Assembly (NCBI GenBank): GCA_000151295.1
Contig: GG745341.1
Location: forward strand, 1,076,859-1,105,499
Direction: 5' to 3'
Source: Allomyces macrogynus ATCC 38327
Lineage: Eukaryota; Blastocladiomycota; Blastocladiomycetes; Blastocladiales; Blastocladiaceae
Length of the DNA: 28,641 nt
The notes below the pieces were generated by a model. That model searched no databases. It worked only from the letters and a program-made list of their open reading frames with translations, and was not told where the DNA came from. Positions 9,497 through 17,840 of the stretch are shown one piece after another. The translations under genes and the position numbers were made by a program. How positions within the stretch are numbered: position 1 is the stretch's first letter; the number at the start of each line of letters is the position of its first letter.

Positions 9497-10417
9497 ATGG
9501 CCTCGCAATCCCCGCTCGCCGCGCCCGCGCGCGAAGTGCCCGCGACCCCCGCACCCGCATCCGACGCGGACCTTCCCTTGGCCGAGACTGAGACCGACCC
9601 GACGCCGCACCTGGCCGACCTCGCCGTCGACCTCGATGCCCTGACCGCCGAATTCGACCCGACCGACGCCAGCGATCTCGCGACCGTGCGCGAAATCATT
9701 GCCCTGCGCGACAAGGCCGTGGCCCAGTACGCGGCGCGCCGCCGCGCCTATGCCGACCGCGTGCGGGCCGCACAGCTTGGGCTCGAGCGGACCTTCCGCA
9801 AAATGGTCGGGATTGCGACCGCGCCGGACGAGGCGGGCGGGCTTGGGTTGCCGAGGCCACCGGAACCGGTCGATGGCGAGTTTACGGTTGGTCTCCCCGA
9901 GGTGGACGTCGACGCGCATCACCGCCGCATGTTGGAGCTCGAGGTGGAGGAGGACGATGCAGCAAGGGCAAGGCAAGCGGCTGAAGCCGAGGCGATGTAT
10001 GGTCGAGTTTCTTGCTTCGATACCCTTGCATCATTCAGATCGCTGACGGCTCGACGTCGTTGAATTTAGGGCCGCTGACGAGCGTGGGGCTGCACTACGC
10101 GCTGAACTCGATGCACTCAAAGCGCAACTCGACGCTCCGCAACCGATTCCAACGTCTGCGTACGCACACTCTTGTCCCTTTGTCGGCTTTGCATTCTGCA
10201 GGAACGGAATCTTACTCTTGCCCGTTCCGCCTCTTTTCGCAGCTGCATTCTCGGTCTCTACCATGGACTCGGCGCGCACTTTCAGCCCACCACCAGTGCC
10301 GACGCCCCGCTCCAACTGTTTCTCAAATCTACTGCGACAGGTCGTGCAATTGAAGTTGACGTGCACCCCGAAGATGATCCCGACGCGATCGCAGATTACG
10401 TCTGGGCAAATATATAA
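9497..10417 (+). CDS. SPC24: Probable kinetochore protein SPC24 (NDC80 complex), three exons
   Basis: SPC24 pairs with SPC25 at the centromere-proximal end of the NDC80 complex. Exons 9497-9996, 10070-10159 and 10243-10417 (phase-2 introns of 73 and 83 nt, branch-like CGCTGACGG in the first) encode 254 aa. Residues 1-50 are low-complexity Pro/Ala/Asp. From about 60 to 115 and again about 135-190 the sequence is helical and charged (IIALRDKAVAQYAARRRAY; RAELDALKAQLDA), consistent with the family's coiled coil. The C-terminal globular part after residue 197 (ILGLYHGLGAHFQ ... IEVDVHPEDDPDAIADYVWANI) resembles SPC24, which has an L-RxLG start, a basic/acidic beta strand and a terminal YxW motif. 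Fungal SPC24 is about 200-215 aa, so the N-terminus is extended. The call depends on the short C-terminal domain; another coiled-coil protein remains possible. Confidence 0.62.
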
Positions 10418-10863
10418 ATTCTTTTCAGGGACTGACCCGGATCGGACTGGAATTTGTGGAAGGGATCTGCCGGACGCACTGGCGCGTGGCTGGCCTTGTA
10501 TAAATATGACAGCGACAAGAGGAGCAAAATCAACGAAACGACAAGAGAAGATCAGGACAAGACGGCCTTCTGTTCCAGTTGACCTGAACGACTTGAACGA
10601 TAACCAACGCCGGCACGGCACCGGTCAACAGTCCACCCCGTACCCCGTCGGCGGGCACGCGGTGTGGGCATGATGCATCCCGCAACCGCATGTTCAGGAA
10701 TGCAGGCGCAATCGTGCTGGTCACGGTTAAGCCGGATTGAGCGCGGTGGCCAATGGCAAAACTGGTCGACGCAGTTGCCTGGCATGAGCCCACCCTGAAA
10801 TCTCGTCCAAAAAGTATGCCTTCTTCCATTCGACCAGTTCCCCTCAGTCTCGCACACTCCAGG
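10418..10863. other. Convergent 3' spacer SPC24 / channel gene
   Basis: This 446-bp spacer separates two gene 3' ends. It is more AT-rich just after the SPC24 stop (AAATATATAAATTC near 10405-10420, and TATAAATATGA near 10499), as expected for 3' processing signals. No gene or repeat seen. Confidence 0.5.
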
Positions 10864-12651
10864 TCACGGCGGCGGCCGTCCCTGCGGCGTCTGCACACCA
10901 CTTTGACGCGCCGTCGCCGTCGTCCTTGCCGACCCCAGCGGCCACCCTGCACCCGTCGCCGCCCCACGCGGTACCGGTGGCGGCTCATCCAGCGCATCCG
11001 GATCCTCGCCTGAAATTGCGGGCCGCGGCAACGCATCGACCATCCGTTCCAGCACGTCCACTGGCGCAACCATCCCAGCCAAATCACAATCGAGCCGCGC
11101 GAGCGCCTGGAAGTAGTTCGTTGCCGCGCGTTTCCACGCGATCGAGTGTGCCGGCGAGTAGATGGTGTCAATGTCGCTGATGCCCACAGCGAATCCGGGC
11201 ATCGGGAACGCGTCGAGCGAGGACATGAAGAGATTCGAGGAGGCCGGCGAGACGAGCGACGCGCGGCTCGATTCGAGTGCGGCGGCCGCAGCAGCAGCGT
11301 CACGGTCGTCGCGCATGTCGTTACGCCGCAACCGGTCCATTTTGCGGTTGGCTGCGTCGAGATTCGAGACAATGACGGCGACAAAGAGGCTAGTGCGAGA
11401 GAAGTAAGTCGCTGAGCGCAGCGCGGGTGGAGATGTGAGGGCGGAGAGCGTACTTGAGAAACACGTAGGTCTCAATGACGAGAAAAAAAAAGAGGAAGAA
11501 GAAAATGTCGGGCGCCTGCGACTTGTTCTTGCGCCAAATATCGCTCCAGCTGTCCTGCGTCATGAGCGAAAACATCCAAAACATGGACCGCGCGAGCGTG
11601 CCAAAGTGGTGCGGATCGACTTTGCTGTAGAGCACGCGTCCAATGACGGCAAAAATGTCTGTTTTTGTGGGTGGGGTGGTGAGAATGGGACTCGCGACGG
11701 CGGTGAGCACTGAGCAGTGTCGTGCGAACGCACAGAGGATCAGCGCCGTCAGCGCGATAATCGACGACAGGGCCGGCACCGACGCGAGCAGCGCCTCAAC
11801 AATGACTTGCAGGCTCTTCAGGAACGAAATGGCGCGGAGCGCGCGCAGTGATCGCATCGCACGGAATGCTCGAAATACGCGGAGAAGCCGGATGATCTGG
11901 GATACAAAAGATGGTGCAGCGAGCCGTCAACCAAATGTGTTCGGCCTGCTTCCGTCCACGACGCGTGATGCATACTTTCGGGTTGAACGAAATTGCCGCG
12001 TTGGCGACGACGGGGAGAAGAAAGACGACAATGGACGTGATGACGATTGCAAAGTCTGGGCGGGCAAGAGAGATGGCAGGTGAGTCGTCCTCGAACCGCC
12101 AAAACGTCAACAACGCGCCGCGACGTACCAAACAAGTTCCAGCCCGACTTGAAGTAGACGAGCCGGAACACGTAAAGCTTGACGAGCATCTCCATCAAGT
12201 AGACGCCGAGAAACGCTTGGTCCAAGAGGCCGAGGTACCAACCTGATCTGGCACAGTTCCGGCCAAGTCAAAATCGGACCCATGCGCTCCCCACGGCGAC
12301 GCGCGACAAAGGGGCGCAAAACCAACCATAGTTCATATTGACGCCGGGCGTGGTTTGCACGGCGAGCAGCACCGTATTGAGCAGAATCACGGCGAGAATG
12401 CAGTAATTGAAGCTGCCAGCCTGCACGACCACGTAGCAGTGCCAGCGCAGCCAATGACTCTCAGCGAGCTGCGTCAGCGCAGCGACGCTCATGGCGTCGG
12501 CCGTCGCCGTCGTGCGCGCCGTCGACGACCACGTGCTGGATGCCATGCCCGAATCGAGCGACGCGCGCGCAGAGCTGGCCGCGTCACTCGACGCGTGCGA
12601 CTGCCACGAGGAACTCGCTGCTGACGCCAGCGACCGTAAATCGTCGTCCAT
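10864..12651 (-). CDS. CatSper-like single-domain voltage-gated calcium channel, six exons
   Basis: A six-transmembrane ion channel of the voltage-gated cation family, predicted to pass calcium at the plasma membrane. Minus-strand exons: 12651-12327, 12242-12129, 12055-11976, 11896-11734, 11658-11454, 11389-10864; introns 84, 73, 79, 75 and 64 nt; phases sum to 470 aa. A Ser-rich cytoplasmic N-terminus (1-60) is followed by S1 (about 81-100), S2 (about 112-133, with MEMLVKLY), S3 (147-164, DFAIVITSIVVFLLPVV), S4 (174-194) with Arg at 176, 179, 182, 185, 188, 191 and 194, S5 (about 215-238), the pore helix (FWMFSLMTQDSW, 254-265) and S6 (279-305, ending NLFVAVIVSNLD). The pore motif TQDSW fits the T-x-D-x-W signature of CatSper, not the TxEGW of Cav repeats. 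The 165-residue C-terminus has no domain I recognise. Four such subunits would form one channel. Confidence 0.85.
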
Positions 12652-12990
12652 GATCGCGAATCATGAGACGAGGTTGATAGTCGGGTGAGCACTTTGCTGG
12701 CACGAGTCGAGTCGCGTTTGATTGAACAGTGAGCCCCACGGAGCAATTTGGCGCAGGCTGGGCAGCGCGACGTCGCGATTGCAGCGGCCGGCTCCGACCG
12801 GGCGGGCAGGATCAGCACTTGATTTCCAATGCGATAGGTTGTTGGGAAAGAGGTCAGCTTGAGAGATCCGCTGAGGCCTTGACGGGGGAATGTTGGTGGA
12901 AGACATGATAGGGGTGGTCATTGGTCGCTCGTGAATCAAATGGTTTATATAGGCTCCCTTGAGGCGCCCAGTCGTCCGGAAATCGGATTG
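12652..12990. promoter_or_regulatory. Channel 5' region and upstream region of tRNA-Leu
   Basis: A 339-bp spacer between the channel start codon and the tRNA. A TATA-like element (TTTATATAGG, 12944-12953) lies about 40 bp upstream of the tRNA 5' end. Upstream TATA boxes of this kind support Pol III transcription of tRNA genes in Schizosaccharomyces and plants. No ORF shows a domain. Confidence 0.5.
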
Positions 12991-13072
12991 GCCGGGATGA
13001 CCGAGCGGTCTAAGGTGCCGCACTCAAGTTGCGGTCTCGAAAGAGGCGTGGGTTCGAACCCCACTCCCGGTA
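12991..13072 (+). tRNA. tRNA-Leu (anticodon CAA), no intron
   Basis: The 82-nt sequence folds as a class II tRNA. The acceptor arms GCCGGGA and TCCCGGT pair over seven bases, with discriminator A at 13072. The anticodon stem CCGCA/TGCGG encloses loop CTCAAGT, giving anticodon CAA, which reads UUG as leucine. A long variable arm (TCTCGAAAGAGGC region) is the leucine/serine hallmark. The T arm is GTGGG-TTCGAAC-CCCAC, with the B box GGTTCGAACCC at 13051-13061; the A-box region TGACCGAGCGGTC lies near 12998-13010. The anticodon arm runs straight through, so the intron common in yeast tRNA-Leu(CAA) is absent. The first T5 run is at 13127-13131, about 55 nt downstream, implying a long trailer. Confidence 0.97.
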
Positions 13073-13188
13073 TCACTCAAGGTAATCTCCATCTTAGTCA
13101 AAAGCATTTCCGTGCGTGGCGTCTCCTTTTTGTTTGTTTGTGACTGTCAAGAGCTGCCCCTCTGCCGGCTGACCCCGCACTTGGTGCC

Positions 13189-14768
13189 ATGTCTCCGTCA
13201 CCGCCATGTACACTGCGCCGAGCGACGTAGGTCCGCCACCGTGACGCCCTGCGCGCCAGTACCAGTACCTGCCGCCAGCCGCCAGGACCCCGACGTGCCC
13301 AATCTGTCTCGACCCGCTGCTCGCCGCCGACGGCGCGTCGCGTGTGACCTTGCCGTGCCTGCACGCCTTTTGCCGACGATGTATCGAGGCATGGACACTC
13401 GAGGACGCGACTCGTGCGGCAACGTCGCAGCCGTGGTGCCCGCTCTGCAAGGCCGCGTTTGAGCAGGGTGTCGTCGACCAGGTGTGGGGCAGTGTCGTGA
13501 CGCCCAAGGTTGATTTTGTGTTCGCGCTGATTGCAGCCGTGATTCGGGGAACCTGACTAAAGGACGTCGTGGACGAGTAGATCAAGTGGGCGCTCCCCGT
13601 CACTGTCGCGCCCGCTGACCGGACCAAGCTGCGCATGGCCGTCTCGTTGCGTCGGCCACCACCACGACCTGCGCCGAGGTGGGGACCCTCGCTCGACCAA
13701 GCACCATCTGCGTCGCCATCTGCACCAGCCCTCCGCGCCGTCACTCTCCCCGTCGGCCCAGGCCCGGCCCTCCCGCCGACCGACGCCGCGTACCTCGCGA
13801 CCGTCCCCTCCACCACACGCGCCTCCCTCGCGCTGACCCGCCGGCGGCTCGTCAACCGCCTCTCTGCTTGACCCACCCCACCCTCTCCACCGCCCGCCCT
13901 CCCGAAACCCGCCCTCACCCGTCCCGCCGTGCGCGCGTTCCTCGCGCGCGACCTGGTCGCCATTGACGCGGAACTATTTGCGCGGTCGGACCCCATCGAC
14001 GTGCGACCCGTGATTCGTGACTATGTGATCGCGGCGATGCCGGACGCGAGCGCGGTGGCGGAGGTGGTCACGGCGCGGTTCGCGCAGCACTTGGTCGACG
14101 AGGTCGCGCGGTTTGCCGCGAGGAAGTGGGGGATCGACGCGTACGATGCGCTCGTGATGTACGGTGGCAGAGTGCCACGGCTTGTGGAGATGGCGCGCGC
14201 GCAGGCGGCTGAGCAGGTGTGCCGCGCGGTGGGTGGCGGGGTGGAGGAGGTGGACGAGGACGGGCAGGATGCCGCGGTGCAGGAATGGCATGGTTCGGGT
14301 TCCTTGGACCAGGAGGATCAGGATGAGAACGACCACGACGAGCAACAATTGTCAACAGAAGCGGACGTGTGTATTTTACCGTTGACTTTCAACCAGAGGA
14401 CTCGCCATTGGGGATTTGAGATTGCGAACGCGCCAAAAACGTGGAATATCCGACACGAGGGAAGCGACACTGCATGCGAGATGAGGGACGAATGGCCAAA
14501 AATTGAGCGGAAGGCAAAAACGCAAACGAGAAACAAGATGAGGTCTACAGGAAGGGATGAGGAAAGAGAGAGAGAGATCATGTACAATTCGCAAGCACAC
14601 CCGGCGCCAGCGCGCTACTCTTATGCCGGCACCGTCGCCGTCGCTGCAGCTGCAGCGGCCGCAGCGGCTGCCGCAGCCACGCCCGAATTCGCCGACGAGT
14701 TGGTCTGCTGCGACAATTCCGAGACCTGGTCCATCATGCCGTCGCCGAGCACGCCCAGCACCTCGTAG
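13189..14768 (+). CDS. TOPORS-like RING E3 ligase, three exons, interrupted by an in-frame TGA
   Basis: TOPORS-type proteins are nuclear ubiquitin/SUMO ligases that bind topoisomerase I and p53 in animals. Proposed exons are 13189-13226, 13286-13481 and 13581-14768 (introns 59 and 99 nt; branch-like CTGACTAAA in the second). The RING (residues 17-67) shows CPICLDPL, LPCLHAFCRRCIEAW and WCPLCK, with VVDQ-IK across the junction as in TOPORS. A basic segment (ALTRRRLVNRL) and, from residue 195, the TOPORS C-terminal helical domain (RAFLARDL, VRPVIRDYVIAAM, FAQHLVDEVARFA, IDAYDALVMYGG) follow. All are in one phase, yet codon 175 (13869-13871) is TGA. No AG exists between it and about 14047, so no standard intron can remove it. 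The tail is acidic; the frame then runs on into low-complexity codons overlapping the convergent cyclase, so the true end may be nearer 14370. Exon 1 is inferred from phase only. Confidence 0.68.
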
Positions 14769-17323
14769 ACATTCGTCGCCTGCTCCTTGCCCTTGAACTG
14801 GCGCGACTCGACATACCGCAAGTCGATCTTGCCCTTGATGTAGGCCGCCGTCTCGCCCGAAATCAGGACCTGGTCGGGCGCTGCGGCCGAACACAGCCGC
14901 GACGCCAGGTTCACCGTGTCGCCAATACACGTGAACTCGAGCCGCTGCGAGGACCCCATGAACCCGGAAATCAGCGTGCCCGTGTTGAGCCCGATGCCCA
15001 CAGCGATCGGTGCCTTGCCCGCGCGCTGCCGGTCGCGGTTGAGTGCGTCAATCGCCGTTTTGAACTCGAGCGCGGCATGGACCGAGTTGAGCACGGCGGG
15101 CCGTGGGTCGGCGTGCACGTCGTCGACGAGGGTGCCAAACGCGCACATGAGCGCGTCGCCGATAAATTTGTCGACGACGCCGTTATACTTGAAGACGATC
15201 TGCACGAGCCGCTCAAAGTAGTCGTTGAGCAAGTCAAACACTTCGGCGGGACTCGCCTTTTCTGAGAGCGCCGTGAACCCGCGAATGTCGGCAAAGACGA
15301 TCGTTGCCGTCAGTTCGCGGCCGCCCTTGGAAATGGCCTTTTGCTGCTGCACCATTTGCTTGACGACGGGCGGCGGCAAAAAGCGCTTGAGCTGTTCGGT
15401 GACGCGCGTCTCCGTCTGCAGCTTGGCAAACAAGATCGAGTTTTCGATTTGCAGTGCCGTCTGATTGATGATGGTCGTGACGAGCTTGAGGTCCTTTTCG
15501 GCAAACGTGTTGATGCGGTCGCGCGAGTCCAAGTGCACGATGCCCAGCACCTCCTCGTGCGCGATCACGGGAACACAAATGACCGACCGGATCTGGCCTT
15601 TTGCAATCGACTTGGATTTGCCGAGATAAGGGTCCTCGATCGCGTCGGTCGTCACATACGTCTTGCGCGACTTGTAGACCTTGTTCAGGATCGTGTTGCT
15701 GAGCAAAATGTGCCGCCGCTCCTGACCCGTGCCTTGCCGCAACTTGACCTGCGACGCCGAGAGCATACCGGCCTTGCGGTCGACGAGCAGGACGACACCG
15801 CGGTCGACAGGCAGGACCGAGAACATCAGGTCGAGCATGTGCTTGAAGTGCTCGTCGATATTGGACGTGTACGACAACTTCGACAGCTCGTAGGCGAGCC
15901 GCAGCTTCTCGTAGTCTTCCTTGAGCGTTTCAATGTCGTGAATCTCCGAGACGACGGGAAAATCCGGCCGCTCGACGGCGGGCTTGCGGTCGTGGATCGT
16001 GACCGACTCGTTGCCCTTGTCCTCGTTGGGCAAAATCGTCACGAGCCGCACATTCTCCATGTTGTCCTGCAAGCTCGACTCGTCCTGGTGCGGCTCGGCC
16101 GCAGCCGCCGACGCACTCGGTGCCGTCACGGGCGCGGTAGCGGTCATTGGCGTTGCGGCCGCGCGTGCGGCCGGCCCGTTCACGTACTGGAAGTACAAGT
16201 AGATGGACCCGACTTGGAGCTTGTCGCCGTCGGTGAGCGGCACGGCCTGCGAGATGTACACGTCGTTGAGCTTGACGCCGTTAGACGAATTGCGGTCGCG
16301 CAGCCAGTACCCGTGGTCGTCGCGGTCAATCACCGCATGGTGTTTCGAGATTTTCGCGCACGACAGGACAATCTCATTGTCGTCCTTGCGCCCAATCCGT
16401 GTCGACGCGCCCGTCAGCTGGTAGACGGTGCGCCCGCCGTGCGACGTCGTGTACACGAGCTGCGCGGCGGGGACTGCGGGGGTCGCAGACGGCCACTCAC
16501 CGCTGCGGCCCGACGGGCGACGGCCCGGCCGTGGTGGCCGCGTGGGCGGGCCGAACCGGCTCGATGGCGGGGTCGTGGTGACGGCAGCCACCGCTGCCGG
16601 TTCCGGCGCGGGGTCCTCGGCCGCTGGGCGGTCGTCATCCTCGTCGTCGTCATCATCGTCGGCCGCGGGGGTCAGGTACGTCGAGTACCGGTTCGGCGGC
16701 TTACGCGCGCCCGTCCCACTGTTTGGCAACGGCGTTACCGCATCCGCCTCCTCGCCGTCGACTGCCGTCGAGTCGACCGTATCGTTGCGCTGCGGCACAC
16801 TTCCACCATAACCGGCGTCGGCCGCGCCCACCGCGTACCGGACCGACCGCATCATCGCGCCCGCCCCGGCACTGCCCGCGCGCGCTCGCGCCGGGTTCGC
16901 GTACGGGTTGGCGTTGGCAGACATTTGCGTCGTTGCATAGGAGACGCGCGAGGCCGAGTCGGCCTGCGGCGGCAGTTGCCGCGGATAGTACCCGACGGGT
17001 GGGGACGGCGCGGCCGACGAGGCTGCATGGTACGGCGACCGCGCGCGCGGCGGCGGGGTGAAGGACCCGTCGGTCGCGCCGGCGAGGTTGTTCGAGGACG
17101 AGGTGTGCGGCGGGCGTAAGGGGTTGGCGCGCGCGCCGGACCCGTAGTAAGGCGGCGTGTACTGGCCGGTTCCGGGGGATGGCGGGTATTGGCCGTTGGC
17201 CGCGTACTGGCCGTTGTTGGGCGGGTACGGCTGGCCGGCTTGCGTGTTGTAGGCCGGGCTATTGCCGGTCGGCGACGAGCTGGCGGCGCCGTAGGGCGAC
17301 CCGGGCGGATACTGGTACGACAT
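14621..17323 (-). CDS. FHA-GAF class III adenylyl cyclase, single exon
   Basis: Predicted to make cAMP from ATP. It is 900 aa with no intron. Residues 1-290 are Pro/Gly/Tyr/Ser-rich and disordered (MSYQYPPGSP start). An FHA domain (about 296-378) has the phosphothreonine-binding pattern IGRKDDNE, SKHHAVI and NSSNGVKLND. A GAF domain (about 475-630) follows, with SVLPVDRGVVLLVD and VLGIVHLDS. The catalytic domain (about 665-860) has both metal-binding aspartates, D679 in FADIRGF and D723 in FIGDALM. The purine-specifying pair is K719 and T798 (EFTCIGD), indicating ATP rather than GTP, and the transition-state residues N805 and R809 are in TVNLASR. The C-terminus has a poly-Ala run. FHA-GAF-cyclase order is typical of bacterial cyclases, unlike the leucine-rich Cyr1 of higher fungi. 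The frame is open for a further 126 codons upstream and includes a hydrophobic run, but a TATA-like TATATTT near 17595 suggests that is promoter. Confidence 0.92.
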   Translation of the reverse strand: MSYQYPPGSPYGAASSSPTGNSPAYNTQAGQPYPPNNGQYAANGQYPPSPGTGQYTPPYYGSGARANPLRPPHTSSSNNLAGATDGSFTPPPRARSPYHAASSAAPSPPVGYYPRQLPPQADSASRVSYATTQMSANANPYANPARARAGSAGAGAMMRSVRYAVGAADAGYGGSVPQRNDTVDSTAVDGEEADAVTPLPNSGTGARKPPNRYSTYLTPAADDDDDDEDDDRPAAEDPAPEPAAVAAVTTTPPSSRFGPPTRPPRPGRRPSGRSGEWPSATPAVPAAQLVYTTSHGGRTVYQLTGASTRIGRKDDNEIVLSCAKISKHHAVIDRDDHGYWLRDRNSSNGVKLNDVYISQAVPLTDGDKLQVGSIYLYFQYVNGPAARAAATPMTATAPVTAPSASAAAAEPHQDESSLQDNMENVRLVTILPNEDKGNESVTIHDRKPAVERPDFPVVSEIHDIETLKEDYEKLRLAYELSKLSYTSNIDEHFKHMLDLMFSVLPVDRGVVLLVDRKAGMLSASQVKLRQGTGQERRHILLSNTILNKVYKSRKTYVTTDAIEDPYLGKSKSIAKGQIRSVICVPVIAHEEVLGIVHLDSRDRINTFAEKDLKLVTTIINQTALQIENSILFAKLQTETRVTEQLKRFLPPPVVKQMVQQQKAISKGGRELTATIVFADIRGFTALSEKASPAEVFDLLNDYFERLVQIVFKYNGVVDKFIGDALMCAFGTLVDDVHADPRPAVLNSVHAALEFKTAIDALNRDRQRAGKAPIAVGIGLNTGTLISGFMGSSQRLEFTCIGDTVNLASRLCSAAAPDQVLISGETAAYIKGKIDLRYVESRQFKGKEQATNVYEVLGVLGDGMMDQVSELSQQTNSSANSGVAAAAAAAAAAAATATVPA

Positions 17324-17840
17324 GCTGCTGGAGCGGTGCGGGTGCGGGGACTTGGTGGACAGGACGAGGACTCGCACGGGCCGATGGGACCCACGACGGT
17401 GGGAGAAAGAGCCGACGAACGGGCGTCGTGCGACTTGTCGTCTTGGAGAAAGAGCCAGCTCGAGCCAACACGGCGGACGGCGGGGTGGCGTGGTGTGGCG
17501 GCGCGCGCAAGTCGACAACGACCACTTCCAAAAGCGACCACCACGATCAAAGCACCTGACCACACCAACGAGGACAAGGACGAGGACGAGCCAAATATAA
17601 AAATGCTTCTCCTCGTTCCATTCGCCGTCACGGAAAACAACGGTCCAGAGTCCGCGTCGGGCACAACGTCGCCCACGAACCTCGGCCAATCCACCAACCA
17701 TCCATCCCGCTAATCAAAATATGTGCTCGCTGCCAACATCCACGGCATGAACCAATCATCCTTCTCTCGCCTGGGCCAGCGCAATACTCAACCAGCCCGG
17801 CCTTCTCCACCCTCTCCACCCACTCTCCTCTCCCTCCGGC
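17324..17840. promoter_or_regulatory. Cyclase promoter region and RRN3 3' spacer
   Basis: This spacer lies upstream of the cyclase and just downstream of RRN3; both are on the minus strand. On that strand TTTTTATATTTGG (17593-17605) is a candidate TATA element about 270 bp before the cyclase ATG. Next to it is a short GAGGAC-type repeat (17570-17590). No other gene seen. Confidence 0.4.

Noticed and set aside
15341..17119. 592-codon open frame on the plus strand
   Set aside because: It lies entirely antisense to the cyclase catalytic, GAF and FHA domains. Its composition (Arg/Val/His/Asp-rich) is what GC-rich reverse-complement codons give, and no domain is visible.
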